In this document: positions 35,954 to 46,428 of the stretch, in pieces
Layout: each line of letters starts with the position of its first letter
Position numbering within the stretch: the stretch's first letter is position 1
NCBI GenBank assembly: GCA_013115135.1
Contig: JABANP010000004.1
Location: 372,001-436,000 of the forward strand
From: Perkinsus olseni
Taxonomy: Eukaryota; Perkinsozoa; Perkinsida; Perkinsidae
Reading direction: 5' to 3'
Length of the DNA stretch: 64,000 bases
Translations under genes and position numbers: made by a program
Notes under the pieces: model-generated
Database searches by the model: none
What the model was told of the DNA's origin: nothing
Seen by the model: only the letters and a program-made list of their open reading frames with translations

Positions 35954-37366
35954 TGTTTCGCATTGCCGTCACTTCTCCCCATGTTGGATGTCTTCGGCGA
36001 GTCAGTCGTTCGGCAAATGACGCGCATGGGTGAGTTACTCACCGTGAGTATTACTCACTGGGTAAGGTACCACGACCCTTCGGAAGGGTCCCTTCCGTAC
36101 GTAGCAGGATTCTCAGGGTCTTCTCTATCCGCTGTGAGTATTATTTAATCGGGCTGGAATGTCAAATTCCGAATGTGTTATGCTGCCCGTTGCTATGGTG
36201 TATCTATGGTTGGCACTGCCAACTTAGGCAGTTGGGGAAAAAGCGTTGAAAGCCAACATGGTCTGTCCCTGTTACGGTAACACTGTGACCGAAAGGCCGA
36301 ACAAATCTGCGCGGCAGAATCCCTTGCCGTTCTTGCATACTACGATTTCCGCAACTCGAGTAATTCAGCTCTTGGGCTCATGTGTTTAAGAATCTCGAAC
36401 TGAGATTGTACATCCTCGATGTTACTTCGCATCCATACCGAATATTTCACGAAGAAAAACTCAACTCAATAAACTGTCGGGGACTGAGTCCCAGATAAGG
36501 CACCGACGAATAACAATTCCTCCCTTCAAGTTAAAATTTAACTGTTCAACATTTCAACAGTTGAAAAGACACACGCGCCGCGCGTGACGCGCGAGTGTCT
36601 CTTCGCGTTAACCGCTGTCGTGACACAAATCCATGACGCAGGTAAGCCGTTCTGGCGCTTAGTAGGTTCGCAATGTAGGAAGCGGCGGTTTCTCCATGAA
36701 ACCTTTACGACTTCGCCTCGTCCTCTTCAACATTTTCATTCAAGTTGCCAATGCTTTGCCATCATGTGATGAACCTCGCGATAACTCAAGCTCTTTGTGA
36801 ATATGGTACTCAGTTGAAGCAGATCCCGACGAAGACCAGACGGCAGATAAATTTACTTACCGTGTAGTATGGGACTTTCAGGCTGAAAGTTTCAACCGCG
36901 GCAGCGTTATGCAGTCCCACCCTCCCCTCTGTGTTACTTGAGGTCCGAAATCAACACTGTGGCTATGCTTCTAAATTCTTGTTAACGACACTGTCAGTCA
37001 TGCTAGCTATTCTCAATTTCCCTAGCTTGGAACTTCTACACTTTTGAAGCACCTCCCTTGTTTGTGTCGAACATCGTCAGGACCAAAGAATTTTGTGTAA
37101 TACGTCTTTAACGACGCGGTTCTTAGTCACAACTCCAAACCTCCGAGGGACGACGCAGTTCTCGGAGGGACTCCCACAAAGGCTCCAACCCATCGTGGGT
37201 TAGAGCTTGGTGGATTATAGCTTATAATTGCGAGAGTTCTCAGAGACTTATCCTCAGATACCCTGCCTGTAGTTCCATCGATTCGCCGAATATCCCTATG
37301 GATAATACTCGTTACAGCCAACCCACACATTGGAATCGCTGGCGCAGCGATTCTGATGGCGATTCT
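35954..37366. other. No gene recognised
   Basis: Only short ORFs. Small inverted motifs are present, for example GACCCTTCGGAAGGGTC near 36,074 and repeated GTGAGTA(T)TACTCAC near 36,040. I see no coding or RNA gene here. Confidence 0.35.
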
Positions 37367-38071
37367 ACAGTGTCTTTTCGTACATGCAGGTACAGTGTCG
37401 TTCAGTACAGTTGCTGCACGTACAGTCTCGTTCAGTACAGTTGCAACCAATACAGTGTTGGTTAGTAAATTCTACATGTGCAATGCGAAGTAACTTCAGG
37501 GAAAATGACTGGACACGATGCGTAATGAAAAGCGTAATGAAAAATGATTCCCATCAGGCGGAGCGTTGCTGCCATTTACTGAGCTGCGAATTGCGCTGGC
37601 GGAAACGAGAGTACTGGTGAGGAGAAGTGTTCGCGCGGACGGGGGGCCTGCTGATAAGCGGTGGTCCCAGGTTCAAATCGCGGATGCTGTCAAATTGGTT
37701 GCCCAGAGTCGACGGTGGACGCAGCAGGGGCAGTGGGCAGTTCGCCGCGGCGCAAAATATACTAAAAAATTGGCGGGATTGTACGAAATGGTGGGTGTAC
37801 GAGAGTAGGGTGTACGAGTTAACGCTGTATGAAGTGGAACTGTACGATTTGGCACTGTACGAGGTGAAACTGTACTATTTGACACTGTACTAAGTGAAAC
37901 TGCACGAGCGGACACTGTACGATATGACACTGTACTGAGTGCAACAAGACGAAATGACACTGTACGAAGCGAAACTGTACGACTGGAAACTGTACGAGGT
38001 GAAACTGTACGGATTTGTGGTACACGAGCAGAGTTTCTACGAGTGGCAACTGTACGATATGATCCTCACCG
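37367..38071 (+). mobile_element. tRNA-core foldback element, copy D (left end truncated)
   Basis: The interior and right arm match copy E (46,429-47,397) closely: the block GGAAAATGACT(G/A)GACACGATGCG, the tRNA-like core near 37,630-37,690, and a right arm of units with CTGTACGA. It ends GATATGATCCTCACC(G), the same terminus as copy E. The left arm is short and begins abruptly near 37,367, so the first terminus and the target duplication are missing. Confidence 0.75.
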
Positions 38072-38169
38072 GGCTCAGGCCCCTGGTTGCTGCCGCTGCT
38101 GGGGGTGGTGCCCCTCAGGTTTTTGGCGCCGCGGAGGGTGTTGTTGCCGAGCGCGGCAACTCCGACAAA

Positions 38170-39050
38170 GCCTTATAACTGGAACGCTTCAGCGGTAGCG
38201 AGACTCGCATCAGTCTCACAGAGTGGAAGCGGAGATTCACCTCCCTTGCCACAGTCAAACGCTAGACTTGGCCTATCACTCTGAATAAGTTGCGCGCTTT
38301 CTTAACTGGCAGCGCTGCCCGCATTGTCGACTACCACGTCCTCCCTCCCAATCCTCGTGAAACGGTCACCGAGATTTGGTCGGCGTTGGGTAAAGCCTAC
38401 GGGCTCACCCCTAACCAAGCTGTTCATAAGCTCCGTACCGTCCAGTTCGAGGTTGGCACTACTCACATTGATGACCTAGCTGGTCGTACCGCTGAGTGGT
38501 CTGAGTTAGCATGGCCGGTCCTTTTCCCTCGGCATCGAGACTGCGTTGGGGCCAGCATTTTTGGGGGAGCTCTTCCGAAGACTGCTCAGGTTAAGCACGC
38601 TTACGCTCAAGCGTCATCCCATCATCCTGACGGTCGTGTGACTATGGTTGAGAGTGTCAAGATCTGCCGACCCCTCTTCGAGGGTGAGCATGACGACACC
38701 GTCGAATTGGGCATGGTTGCTCAGTCCTCTTCCTCTTCTCATCCTTCGTCGCACTGCTCTCCCCTTACGGACGTCCTAGCGGTTCGGGCCGCCGCGAATT
38801 TTCTTCGGCTAGCAAAGGCAAAGGCCGCGGTAAAGGTCGTCCCGGCAACACCTCTGCTGCGCATCAGCTGGTGTCTTTGTTGCCACAAGGCCAATGTCTG
38901 CCCTAAGACAATTCGCCCATCCAAGGTGAGCTCGTTGGTGATTTTGGAAGACGCGTGCGATTGTCTTTTCCTCTTAGACTCCGGGTGCTCCCTGAGCACT
39001 TTCGACGCGTCTACCGCAACGGCGCTTACGCGAGCTTCAGTGGTTGGTTG
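38170..39050 (+). pseudogene. Retrotransposon gag-protease remnant
   Basis: The beginning is frameshifted (LERFSGSETRISLTEWKRRF), then an ORF from 38,290 reads LRAFLTGSAARIVDYHV and VHKLRTVQFEVGTTHIDDLA, a gag-like helical core. It continues with a degenerate zinc knuckle (CLCCHKANVCPKT) and an aspartic-protease active site CLFLLDSGCSLSTFD (Asp-Ser-Gly). The order gag, knuckle, protease is typical of LTR retroelements. No RT or integrase follows. The left edge abuts element D. Confidence 0.6.
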
Positions 39051-39378
39051 ACCTGCGGAGTTCTCGGTAAGACGAAGTCGACCGCGCCTGGAACCACTGA
39101 TGGCGGTCGTGCGTTGAGTTGAGGTTCGGATGTAACGTGCGGTTCAGGACGGCTCCTACATGCCCCTCGCTCTCCTTGGCGCGGTGCATTAGTTGGCTCG
39201 CCTGTTCCCGGTGACTCCCTCCTCTTCGTGTCGGACCCCGCTGCACCTCTGTCGCTTCTGCGACCATCGGGCTCTTTCGCAGCTTTTTCCAGCTGCCTCG
39301 CTCTCTGCCTTGCGCCTCTTCACGCCGGCTCGTCACTCTGTGCGCCTTCTTCTCCCTGCGCTCAGCAACTACTCTTCT
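39051..39378. other. Possible decayed retroelement end or leader
   Basis: GC-richer sequence between two gag-like genes. No conserved ORF is supported. It may hold a terminal repeat or leader of the element starting at 39,379. Confidence 0.3.
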
Positions 39379-40021
39379 CATGGCTGATCCCTCCACCTCT
39401 TCGGCTCTCTCTCACCACCCCTATCTCCGAGGCCCTCACTTTCTTGGGCGTCTCCTCCGACTTGGCGGCTACCATCACCGCCGCTTGCACAGCCGCCACT
39501 GCGGCTACTCTCAACGACGTCGCTCTCTTGGGCTACGACATGCTCTCTAGCATTGTCCAGGTCGAGCACCCCGACGTCACTACGACCCTCGCTCTCAAGA
39601 AACTTGTCCAACTCGCCAAGTCTCTCGGGTCGAGCCCGACTTCTACTCCCTGGACGGCACCTGGCCCTCCCATCCCTGCCCCGCCCGCGGCGACTGCTGC
39701 CTCCTCTAAAAGCGTCGCTCCGAGCTTCTCGGTTCTGCTTGGCGGCCGTTTCACTCTAGTCGGCCTCTCTGGCAGAGAGTCTTTGCCGCCCTACACCCCT
39801 CCTCGACTCTCGTGTCTGACCTTTCCAACCAACCTTCTTCCGATAGGCCCCGGCTCGCCTTCAGCTACAAGCTTCGCGACTTCCTGTCCCTCGACGATTC
39901 GGCATCGGCAACGTTCCCTGACGACTCGCTGCGAGTCCAACACCTCGGCAAGGCCTTGCTCCGCTGGTCTACTACCGTGCATCTATGCATTGACCTGGGC
40001 CTCGCTTGCCTGCTCGGACAT

Positions 40022-40880
40022 GGGTGTACCGCGATTCGTCCATGATCGATTTGTCCACTGCAGCTTCGATCCAAGATTGTTTCGTACAAATTTCGGTTCA
40101 TTCATGATCTTTTCGTACATCGAAAAAGTGTATGTTTCAGTCACGATTTTTTCATCCATAACCGGTTTCGTACACGATTATTTCGTGCATGGGCGGTTGA
40201 TTCAAAGATATGCTCGTGGTGATCTATTCGTCCACGATCTTTTCGAAAAAGATTCATTCGTCCAATAGTGGTTCGTACATATGAAACTGACGACACGCAA
40301 ATGTTCACCGGAGGAAAAGAACCCACGGCTCCGCGAATACGAGCATGAACTCCAAACCTACTCACCCATAAGACACACAGCAAGGCCCACAAAATACCGC
40401 CCATCCGATCCCCAACCTACTCAACTTGGCTCGGAGCCAATGGTTCCATTCATGTTTGGAACCTTCAGGCACTGGGATCACCACAGAGTCCACCTGATGA
40501 GGGGGAGTGCTGAAGCGTCAACGCCGGTCATTGACCAGTAAATATAGCGGCGAGATGCTAAGCACATAAAGGGTGATGGTAATAGCGGAATTGGTAGAGC
40601 TCCCGGCTTGCATGACGATAGCCATGCGTTCGAATCCTGGAAGGGGCAGAAGTGGTAGTGGCGGAAGAGGTGCAGCCGCCGGCGCGCTATTTTTAGACAT
40701 GACCGCCATGACGCCGTGGCGTCACATATGTCTAAAAGTAGCGTGGAGGAAACGCACGTGTACGAAAGGCTTGTACGAAAAGCCCTGGAAGAAAGGAGCG
40801 GAGTTAGAGCATGATTGGACGAAACGGCTTGGATGAAAGAATCATGTCCGTAAGACCCGTGGACGAAAGAGGAGTGACTG
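40022..40880. mobile_element. tRNA-core foldback element, copy G (diverged)
   Basis: The left arm starts GGGTGTACCGCGATTCGTCC and contains units with TTCGTACATGATC or TTCGTCCATGATC. The right arm has inverted units (TGTACGAAA, GGACGAAA). The centre has a tRNA-like core at 40,576-40,647. The left terminus matches copies A and C (GGGTGTA...CGATTCGT). The right end is blurred: an edge near 40,858 (GTAAGACCC) is possible, and no 8-bp duplication could be found. It splits the gag-like gene. Confidence 0.65.
40576..40647 (+). other. tRNA-like core of element G, anticodon-position TGC (Ala-like)
   Basis: Counting from T54 at 40,629, canonical positions are T8, A9, G10, A14, G18-G19, A21, T33, TTCGA at 54-58 and C61. 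The triplet at positions 34-36 is TGC. Box A is TAGCGGAATTGGTAGAG and box B is GCGTTCGAATCC. The acceptor and T stems pair poorly, so it looks like a Pol III promoter-bearing tRNA derivative, not a working tRNA. Confidence 0.6.
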
Positions 40881-41874
40881 CTACTTATCCGACTGCCTTT
40901 CAGGGCTCGTAGCGACGTTTTCCGGGCAAGGGTAAGGGCAAGGGCCTTCCGTCACGTTCCTTCCGCCCTTCCGAGTCTGCTCCAGCTCGCGACTCTTCCT
41001 CCAAGGCCTCGGATGCCCCTCCTTGTAAGCGACCTAAGGAGAGTTAGCCCCACACGACCTGCTGTTGCTGTCGACGTCATGCTGTGCCACCACTATGTTG
41101 TGTTTCCCCGCCTGCCTTATTTTTCTCGTTAGCTACTATTCCTCTTCCGCCGAGCATGGCACGCTCAAGGTGTTCTCTCATTGCCAAACGGGCCCAACGT
41201 CAACGCCAGCGTCACCGTCGCTTGTCGGGTACTGCGTATCCTCTCATCCACATCGCCCTCCCAGACGGCTCCACTGCTTCACTCCCGCTTCCGGACGACG
41301 CTGATCTCCCGGATTGCACGCCACTCACCGCAAGCCCTTCGCTGACTGTCATTGCTACAAATCTTCGTCGACACATGTACTCCATCAGCGCCATGATGGA
41401 CGTGACATCCCTTCTACTTCTCTCTCTCCGTCCCGGCACATAGAGACGCATCTCGGTCAACATCATCCTTTCCCTACGGACGAACCTTTGCCGGATACCC
41501 TTCTCCGACGGAGAATCTCCGTGCCATCGACTTCCTCTGTAGCCGTGGTATCAACATTGGAGATGCACCCGTTAAACGCCAAATCACGATGTGATAAACG
41601 CGAAAAACGCGAAGTGATAATCGACTTTATCACATCGCGAAAAAACGCCACTGAAAATCGCCTTTTCGCGAAAATCACGAATCGTATATCGCGTTATATC
41701 ACGTTATGTGATATATCGCGTTATCGCGCTCTATTCACAGCCGAGACCTGGTGGTAACTGTGGTTTTCGCATATATCGTATATATGGTATATGCAACTTC
41801 CCCAACTCGTCTGTACCACTTCTTTCAAATCGCGATCCGGAAAGGTAGTACGTGCGAAAGAAGGGACAATGAAC

Positions 41875-42734
41875 GGGTGTATTACGATTCGTACACCGAA
41901 AACTCGTACACTTTCGCTTCGTACACGGCTCGTACACTGAATACTCGTTCACTCATCGGATTCATACATCGTCATTTCGTACACTTGAGACTCGTACACG
42001 TAATCCTCGTACTCATGATACTCGTACATATAATACTCGTTCATGTAGTAAGTCGTACACTTGAAGTTCGTACACGTGAATCTCATACACTGACAACTCG
42101 TACACGAGCACGACTCGTACACCATGCTTGCTGAGTCGCATTTTTGGGCCGCGCGCTGGGTGCAATGACGGAGCGAAGGAAGTTGTATTGTTTATAGGGA
42201 GCGAACTGTTCGCGCCACTCTGTGAGAAAATGTTTATTAGTGTGAGTGGTATGGTGGTTAAGGTAGCGGACTCTCGATCGGAAGACCGCAGGTTCGAACC
42301 TATGTGCAGGGACTCCCTTACCAGGGAGGAAGCAGAGTGGCACCAAGGGGCGCGAGGCATGGCGGAGCCGGCGCGAAAATTTTTTGGGCAAGTCGCGGAG
42401 TAGCTCCGCGACTTGCCTAAAAAATTTTCGCGGAGTGTACGAGATGACGGTGTACGACTTGAAACTGGGGTTGTGTACGAAATAAGAGTGTATGAAATGC
42501 TGGTATACGAGTTGAAAGTGTACGACTATTATGTGTACGGGTGTTATATGTACGGGTATTACGTATACGAGCATCATGTATACGAGTTTTATATGTACGA
42601 ATCTCTCGTGTATGAGTATTTTGTGTATGACTATTCGGTGTACGAGTATTTCGTGTACGATTAGGAAGTGTATGAGTATTGGAGACATGAGTCGAAAATG
42701 TACGACTATTTGGTGTACGAAACATGAACATCCC
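41875..42734 (+). mobile_element. tRNA-core foldback element, copy A (complete, 860 bp)
   Basis: It begins GGGTGTATTACGATTCGTAC and ends TGTACGAAACATGAACATCCC. The 8-bp duplication CAATGAAC lies at 41,867-41,874 and 42,735-42,742. Harbinger copy 2 has the uninterrupted site with a single GAATGAAC, so insertion is proven by an empty site. The left arm has about 16 units of roughly 15 bp with CGTACAC. The right arm carries the same units inverted (GTGTACGAGTATTAT type). The centre holds the tRNA-like core and GC-rich spacers. No protein-coding capacity; ORFs read from the arms are repeat artefacts. Confidence 0.93.
42240..42311 (+). other. tRNA-like core of element A, anticodon-position CTC (Glu-like)
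   Basis: Box A TGGTATGGTGGTTAAGG starts at 42,247 (T8). Box B GGTTCGAACC has T54 at 42,293. T33 is at 42,272, exactly 21 nt before T54 as in class I tRNAs, and positions 34-36 are CTC. Box A closely resembles tRNA-Glu. The acceptor stem does not pair well and no CCA or T-run terminator follows immediately, so it is not called a functional tRNA. Confidence 0.65.
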
Positions 42735-42821
42735 CAATGAACAATACCTGCACAGCAAAGATACTAGCAAATTGAACAGTAGTCAATTCAAATCCAAACA
42801 ATCGTAAAAGTATTCGCCATT

Positions 42822-43774
42822 TTGTGTTTATCGCTTAGAATTTTTCCTTTTCAAATGACCATATCGAATATTGCGAAGCAAGGTCCGTTTCCAGAATCCG
42901 TCGAGCACATTCACTTGAGGCACATAAAGGATCACTTTACCTACAGGCAGATCGTTGTGTTGAGAATTTGGAAGCACGAGAACTTCAAGCGCACGTCAGG
43001 CATATTCTGCATGTGTCGTTCTCGTATATGTCCTGTTCAGGTGGGCCATTTTTGCTTCGAAATACGATCACGTGCTCGGACTAGAGACAAAAACAAAATC
43101 ACTCCAAGAACGAGAGAGGAGACAGCAAATCACAAGTAAATTTCGAGCGGTCGTGAACGAAGTCGAGGACGTGTGCAAGCTTATGAAGTATGATGCAATT
43201 GAGTGGCTACACCTCACCTGGCCACCAGGCAGCCGTAACCAGCCTATCCCAAATTGCTTATGCTGCACCCTCTGGTGGTATGGGGTTCCCCATGACGGGG
43301 GAGGTGAGGCCTACGGCTAGTACTACCCCGAGATCATCAAGCGAGCAAGAGTCCGTCGAAGTGGCAGATAGTAAGACTTATTGGTATAAACGTTTAGATC
43401 AGAGAATGACCTGCCTCACTGGCGAAGTATCTAAGGGGCTGGAAGCTGCAGTGAGTGCCATTCACGATCACAGCAACCGCATGGAAGCCCTTGTTGCGTC
43501 AGCCATGGAGCTTCACCAGTCTCGCCAACAGATAGCTGATAGCCTCGATTCGTACGAAAATGTAGATGGGGGCCAGCAGGTTCAGTCGACATATTCCGTG
43601 AGTGACGAGGATGACGAGCTGATCCCACCGGGGGCGGCAGCGACTCAGCCAGCTCAGACTTTGAGCTCACAAGTAGAGGAGTTGAGGGGCGACAGAGCTC
43701 GCAAAGCTTCGAAGAGGAAAGCTGCTAAGAGCAAACCTAAGGCAAGAGCAAAGAGGGCAAGAAAGACGCAGTGA
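42822..43774 (+). CDS. Harbinger accessory protein (ORF1), copy 1, probably spliced
   Basis: Three overlapping frames are open between 42,822 and 43,774. The first has KTSGIFCMCRSRICPVQ-type sequence, the second SLQERERRQQITSKFRAVVN, the third (43,190-43,774) a long acidic-to-basic protein with YWYKRLDQRMTCLTGEVSKG and a Lys/Arg-rich C-terminus (KRKAAKSKPKARAKRARK). In PIF/Harbinger elements a second gene encodes a Myb/SANT-like DNA-binding protein needed for transposition. Position and basic character fit, but I cannot see a clear Myb repeat. One or two introns probably join the frames. Confidence 0.5.
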
Positions 43775-44013
43775 CCCCCATGAGTAGTAACACGAGTTTA
43801 TGTATTAGCGAAGATAGTATCTCATGAACATATTTTGTGAGTTGAGTTAGTTAATTAGAGTCATCGAAATCGCAAATCTACCGCAGCTAGAAAACGCTTT
43901 GTGCACGCATGCTGTAGCTGTCGCGCTGGGCGGCACGGAAGTTTCCTGACCGGCCACCTGTCCCAGTGTCTTAACAGCTTAACTAGTTTCAGTCGCGGTG
44001 TGAGGATGTCTGT

Positions 44014-44880
44014 TTGTTAGTTTTTTTCCATCTGCCGTCGATGCACAGGTTTGTATATGGATATACTCAAGAGTTCGTCGATGATTATTTATGGCCAAGA
44101 CCACAACACGACATGCAGTTCGGTCGACGAATTAAGAAGGAACACCTTCTCGAGCTCCTCAGGATCTACAAGCAAAATCCTGATTATCGCGAGATGCGTA
44201 CTCGATGCGGCGGCTCGACTGCTCAATCCATTGCTGATTTCGAAGTAGCTCTGCATGACTTTTTACTGGCTCACCCCTACATCCCTCAGAGCCTGAGGAG
44301 GCTTCCCCGTGAAGGTGGCGGTGGCCCCTTTCGTAACGTAATCGGTCATGTCGATGTGTTCCCTATAAAGTTATGTAGGCCTACGATTGACCAGTCGTTT
44401 TATTATCAATCGAAGTATAAGTCGCATTGCTTAAAGGTGCAGGCCGTAGTGGATCTCAGGGGTCGTATCGTTCACCTTTCGATGCCTTGGATTGGCGCCA
44501 GACACGACTTGTACATATATCGGAAGTCTGTAGAAACTCGGCAACTGAAGGTTCCAGCCTCCATGCGTTTATTGGCAGACCTTGGGTATGCTTCCAACGA
44601 CAACGTCCAGCTCCGGTTGATCACCCTCCATGAAAGGCCACCGGCTAGGCCTGTCCTGAATGCTGCCGAGAACGCCTTTAACCGCCGCCATGCTTCGATG
44701 CGCAGTGTTGTGGAGCGAGCGTTCGGATTTCTGAAACGTTTTGATATTCTCTACACAAAGTGCAGGAGCAGGCTGCACAGGAGGGGTGGGCTGCCTCCCA
44801 GGCCAGTGTGTGCGTGCCGAATTCTGGTGAATCTAGATTTTCTGTATCATGAGCAAACAGGCATAGGAGTAGCCCCCTAA
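44014..44880 (+). CDS. Harbinger DDE transposase, copy 1 (288 aa, open)
   Basis: HARBI1-like DDE_4 nuclease. Asp1 lies in GHVDVFPIKLC, Asp2 in MPWIGARHDLYIYRKS and the catalytic Glu in MRSVVERAFGFLKRFD. The substrate-side KYKSHCLKVQAVVDLRGRIV is as in the family. Before it is a helix-turn-helix-like helical region (HLLELLRIYKQNPDYREMRT). The ORF is open over 288 residues with no stop. It acts in the nucleus, cutting and joining at 3-bp targets. The start is the first ATG; an upstream exon is possible. Confidence 0.9.
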   Translation: MLVFFHLPSMHRFVYGYTQEFVDDYLWPRPQHDMQFGRRIKKEHLLELLRIYKQNPDYREMRTRCGGSTAQSIADFEVALHDFLLAHPYIPQSLRRLPREGGGGPFRNVIGHVDVFPIKLCRPTIDQSFYYQSKYKSHCLKVQAVVDLRGRIVHLSMPWIGARHDLYIYRKSVETRQLKVPASMRLLADLGYASNDNVQLRLITLHERPPARPVLNAAENAFNRRHASMRSVVERAFGFLKRFDILYTKCRSRLHRRGGLPPRPVCACRILVNLDFLYHEQTGIGVAP

Positions 44881-45303
44881 CATCTTTCTCTTTTTCGCTC
44901 CCAACCGGTCGAGTTTATCTGAGTTCGGGTGTGACGTGATTACGATATCGCAGAACGCGATATGACATCGCGCAAAGCTCCGTGATGTGTTAATCGCGAA
45001 TACGTTTTTCGCGATTTATCTTTTTTCTCGCGATTTTTCGCGGAGTGAAATTCGTGATGTGTTTTTCGCTAGCGTTTTTCACTACGCGGGTATCTCCATT
45101 GTGCACGACCGGGAAAACCAGACGCGGTGCGTGCGCCGCCTCGGCCAAGCCCTATCCCGTATTCGTAAGCTGTGGGTGAAGCGCATGCCGAAGACTGTCC
45201 GCGCCTTCTGCGCACATCTGCATCTACCCCTCATGCTGGTGCTTCTCCGTCGTGCTGGCTACGCTGACTGGCGCCTATGTGCCGAGCTTGTCTTCGGCTT
45301 GGC

Positions 45304-45610
45304 CAGGGTGGCCCAAAAGTGGGAAGAATGGATCATTCTTCCCATTCCCGGGAATTTCCGGGAATTCCCGGGAATATAGCCGGGAAGAAAGAATGCATTC
45401 TTCCCCATTGAAACAAGCCCCCCAAATTTTTTCGCGCGCCTTCCGCCCGTACTCGATGCTTCCTCAGGTCAAACCATTGGAATGAAGCACCTAAATACCC
45501 GGGAAGAATCTCAACCATTCTTCCAGGGAATATTGAGCATTCTTTCTTCCCGGGAATTTCCGGAATTCCCGGTAAGAAAGAATAGCATTCTTCCCCGCTG
45601 GGCCACCCTG
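45304..45610. mobile_element. hAT-type MITE, 307 bp
   Basis: Perfect 12-bp terminal inverted repeats, CAGGGTGGCCCA at both ends, and a perfect 8-bp duplication GGCTTGGC (45,296-45,303 and 45,611-45,618). Inside, the arms are extended imperfect inverted repeats built from GGGAAGAATG and CCCGGGAATTCC motifs. CAGGG ends plus an 8-bp duplication are typical of hAT elements. No coding capacity. Confidence 0.92.
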
Positions 45611-45792
45611 GGCTTGGCTGTGCACGGTCGATTCTCCGTTCTTGGCAACGTGTTCGCTCCACAATTTGCTGAGCGGTGGACTTTCAAGCCTCCGTCTTCA
45701 GTCCTTCGCTCAGGCTGTATTCGCGATGACCCACTAATAACATCTTCGAGGACTGTCACTGAGCATGATCAACTTCTTTGGGATGGTGCGAT

Positions 45793-46125
45793 GGGATGTT
45801 TCATATACCAAATAGTGGTCCATTTTCGACTCATGTCTCCAATACTCATACACTTCCTAATCGTACATGAAATACTCGTACACCGAATAGTCCTACACAA
45901 AATACTCATACACGAGAGATTCGTACATAAAAAAACTCGTATACATGATGCTTGTAGACGTAATACCCGTACATATAACACCCGTACACATAATAGTCGT
46001 ACACTTTCAACTCGTATACCAGCATTTCATACACTCTCATTTCGTACACAGCCCCAGTTTCAAGTCGTACACCGTCATTTCGTACACTCCGGGAAAATTT
46101 TTTAGGCAAGTCGCGGAGCAGCTCG
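45793..46125 (-). mobile_element. tRNA-core foldback element, copy H (one arm only)
   Basis: Starts GGGATGTTTCATATACCAAAT and follows the inverted right arm of copy A unit by unit to the GC-rich spacer (AAAATTTTTTAGGCAAGTCGCGGAG). It then breaks off near 46,125, so the tRNA-like core and the other arm are missing. It interrupts the retroelement ORF. Confidence 0.75.
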
Positions 46126-46428
46126 ATGCGCGTGAATGAACTTAGACGCGTGACTTGCTTAGCGATAAGTAAACCGTAACACACTTATCACAATTGACAC
46201 GACGCGGTGAACTCACAGGTCAGTGTCAACAGAACGACGTATGCGATTATCACATTAACCGTGACAACCTCTCAAACCGTACCGTCGCAGCACAGTAAGA
46301 GATCTGCTCACACGCTATAATCCAATCCCATAACTACTTGTAACTCAATCCAAACCCATTAACCGATATACGGCTACCATAGCATATTAACAGTCTAAGG
46401 GAATCATTACGACTATTAGTAAAATACC

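Larger units (their letters stand above)
39379..41047 (+). pseudogene. Second gag-like retroelement gene, frameshifted and interrupted by element G
   Basis: Starts MADPSTSSALS at 39,379 and, after a frameshift, reads SEALTFLGVSSDLAATITAA and LALKKLVQLAKSLGSS. A later frame has FSYKLRDFLSLDDSASAT near 39,860. Element G interrupts it at 40,022. On the far side the basic C-terminus resumes (RRFPGKGKGKGLPSRSF ... PPCKRPKES) and stops near 41,047. Helical, Ala/Ser-rich, with a basic tail: a nucleocapsid-like organisation. No enzyme motif. Confidence 0.45.
41559..45097 (+). mobile_element. PIF/Harbinger DNA transposon, copy 1 (contains element A)
   Basis: The termini are GGAGATGCACCCG on the left and the complement of GGAGATACCCGCG on the right. 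A 3-bp duplication ATT flanks it (41,556-41,558 and 45,098-45,100), and the flanking reading frame is restored when it is removed. Subterminal regions are dense in TCGCGA/CGCGAAA repeats, likely transposase sites. It encodes two genes, an accessory ORF and a DDE transposase. Without the nested element A it is 2,671 bp, close to copy 2 (2,644 bp). Confidence 0.93.
41144..45780 (+). pseudogene. Retroelement pol-type ORF split by Harbinger copy 1 and a hAT MITE
   Basis: Coding starts near 41,144 (LIAKRAQRQRQRHRRLSG, YPLIHIALPDGSTASLPLPD). It is cut at 41,559 and again at 45,304. Removing both insertions and one copy of each target duplication keeps one frame: RAIDFLCSRGI before the first insertion joins NIVHDRENQTRCVRRLG after it, and DWRLCAELVFGLA joins VHGRFSVLGNVF across the second. 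The later part (MPKTVRAFCAHLHLPLM) recalls the region before RT in DIRS-like elements; this is inference. Element H truncates it at 45,793. No RT catalytic motif is left in this piece. Confidence 0.5.

Noticed and set aside
37673..38049. Long repetitive ORFs (TVSxRTVS type) resembling a repeat protein
   Set aside because: Artefact of the CGTACAGTG array of element D; no start context or conserved domain.
41867..41874. A 7-bp target duplication for element A (AATGAAC)
   Set aside because: Comparing copies B, C, E and F shows 8 bp throughout when the ends are set at GGG...CCC or the GGTGAG termini, so 8 bp is preferred.
42413..42740. ORFs of 69-117 codons across the CGTACAC arrays (Tyr/Val/Glu or Thr/Arg/Ser repeats)
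   Set aside because: They are open only because 15-bp units keep phase in several frames on both strands. The same happens in copies B, C, D, E, F and H. Not proteins.
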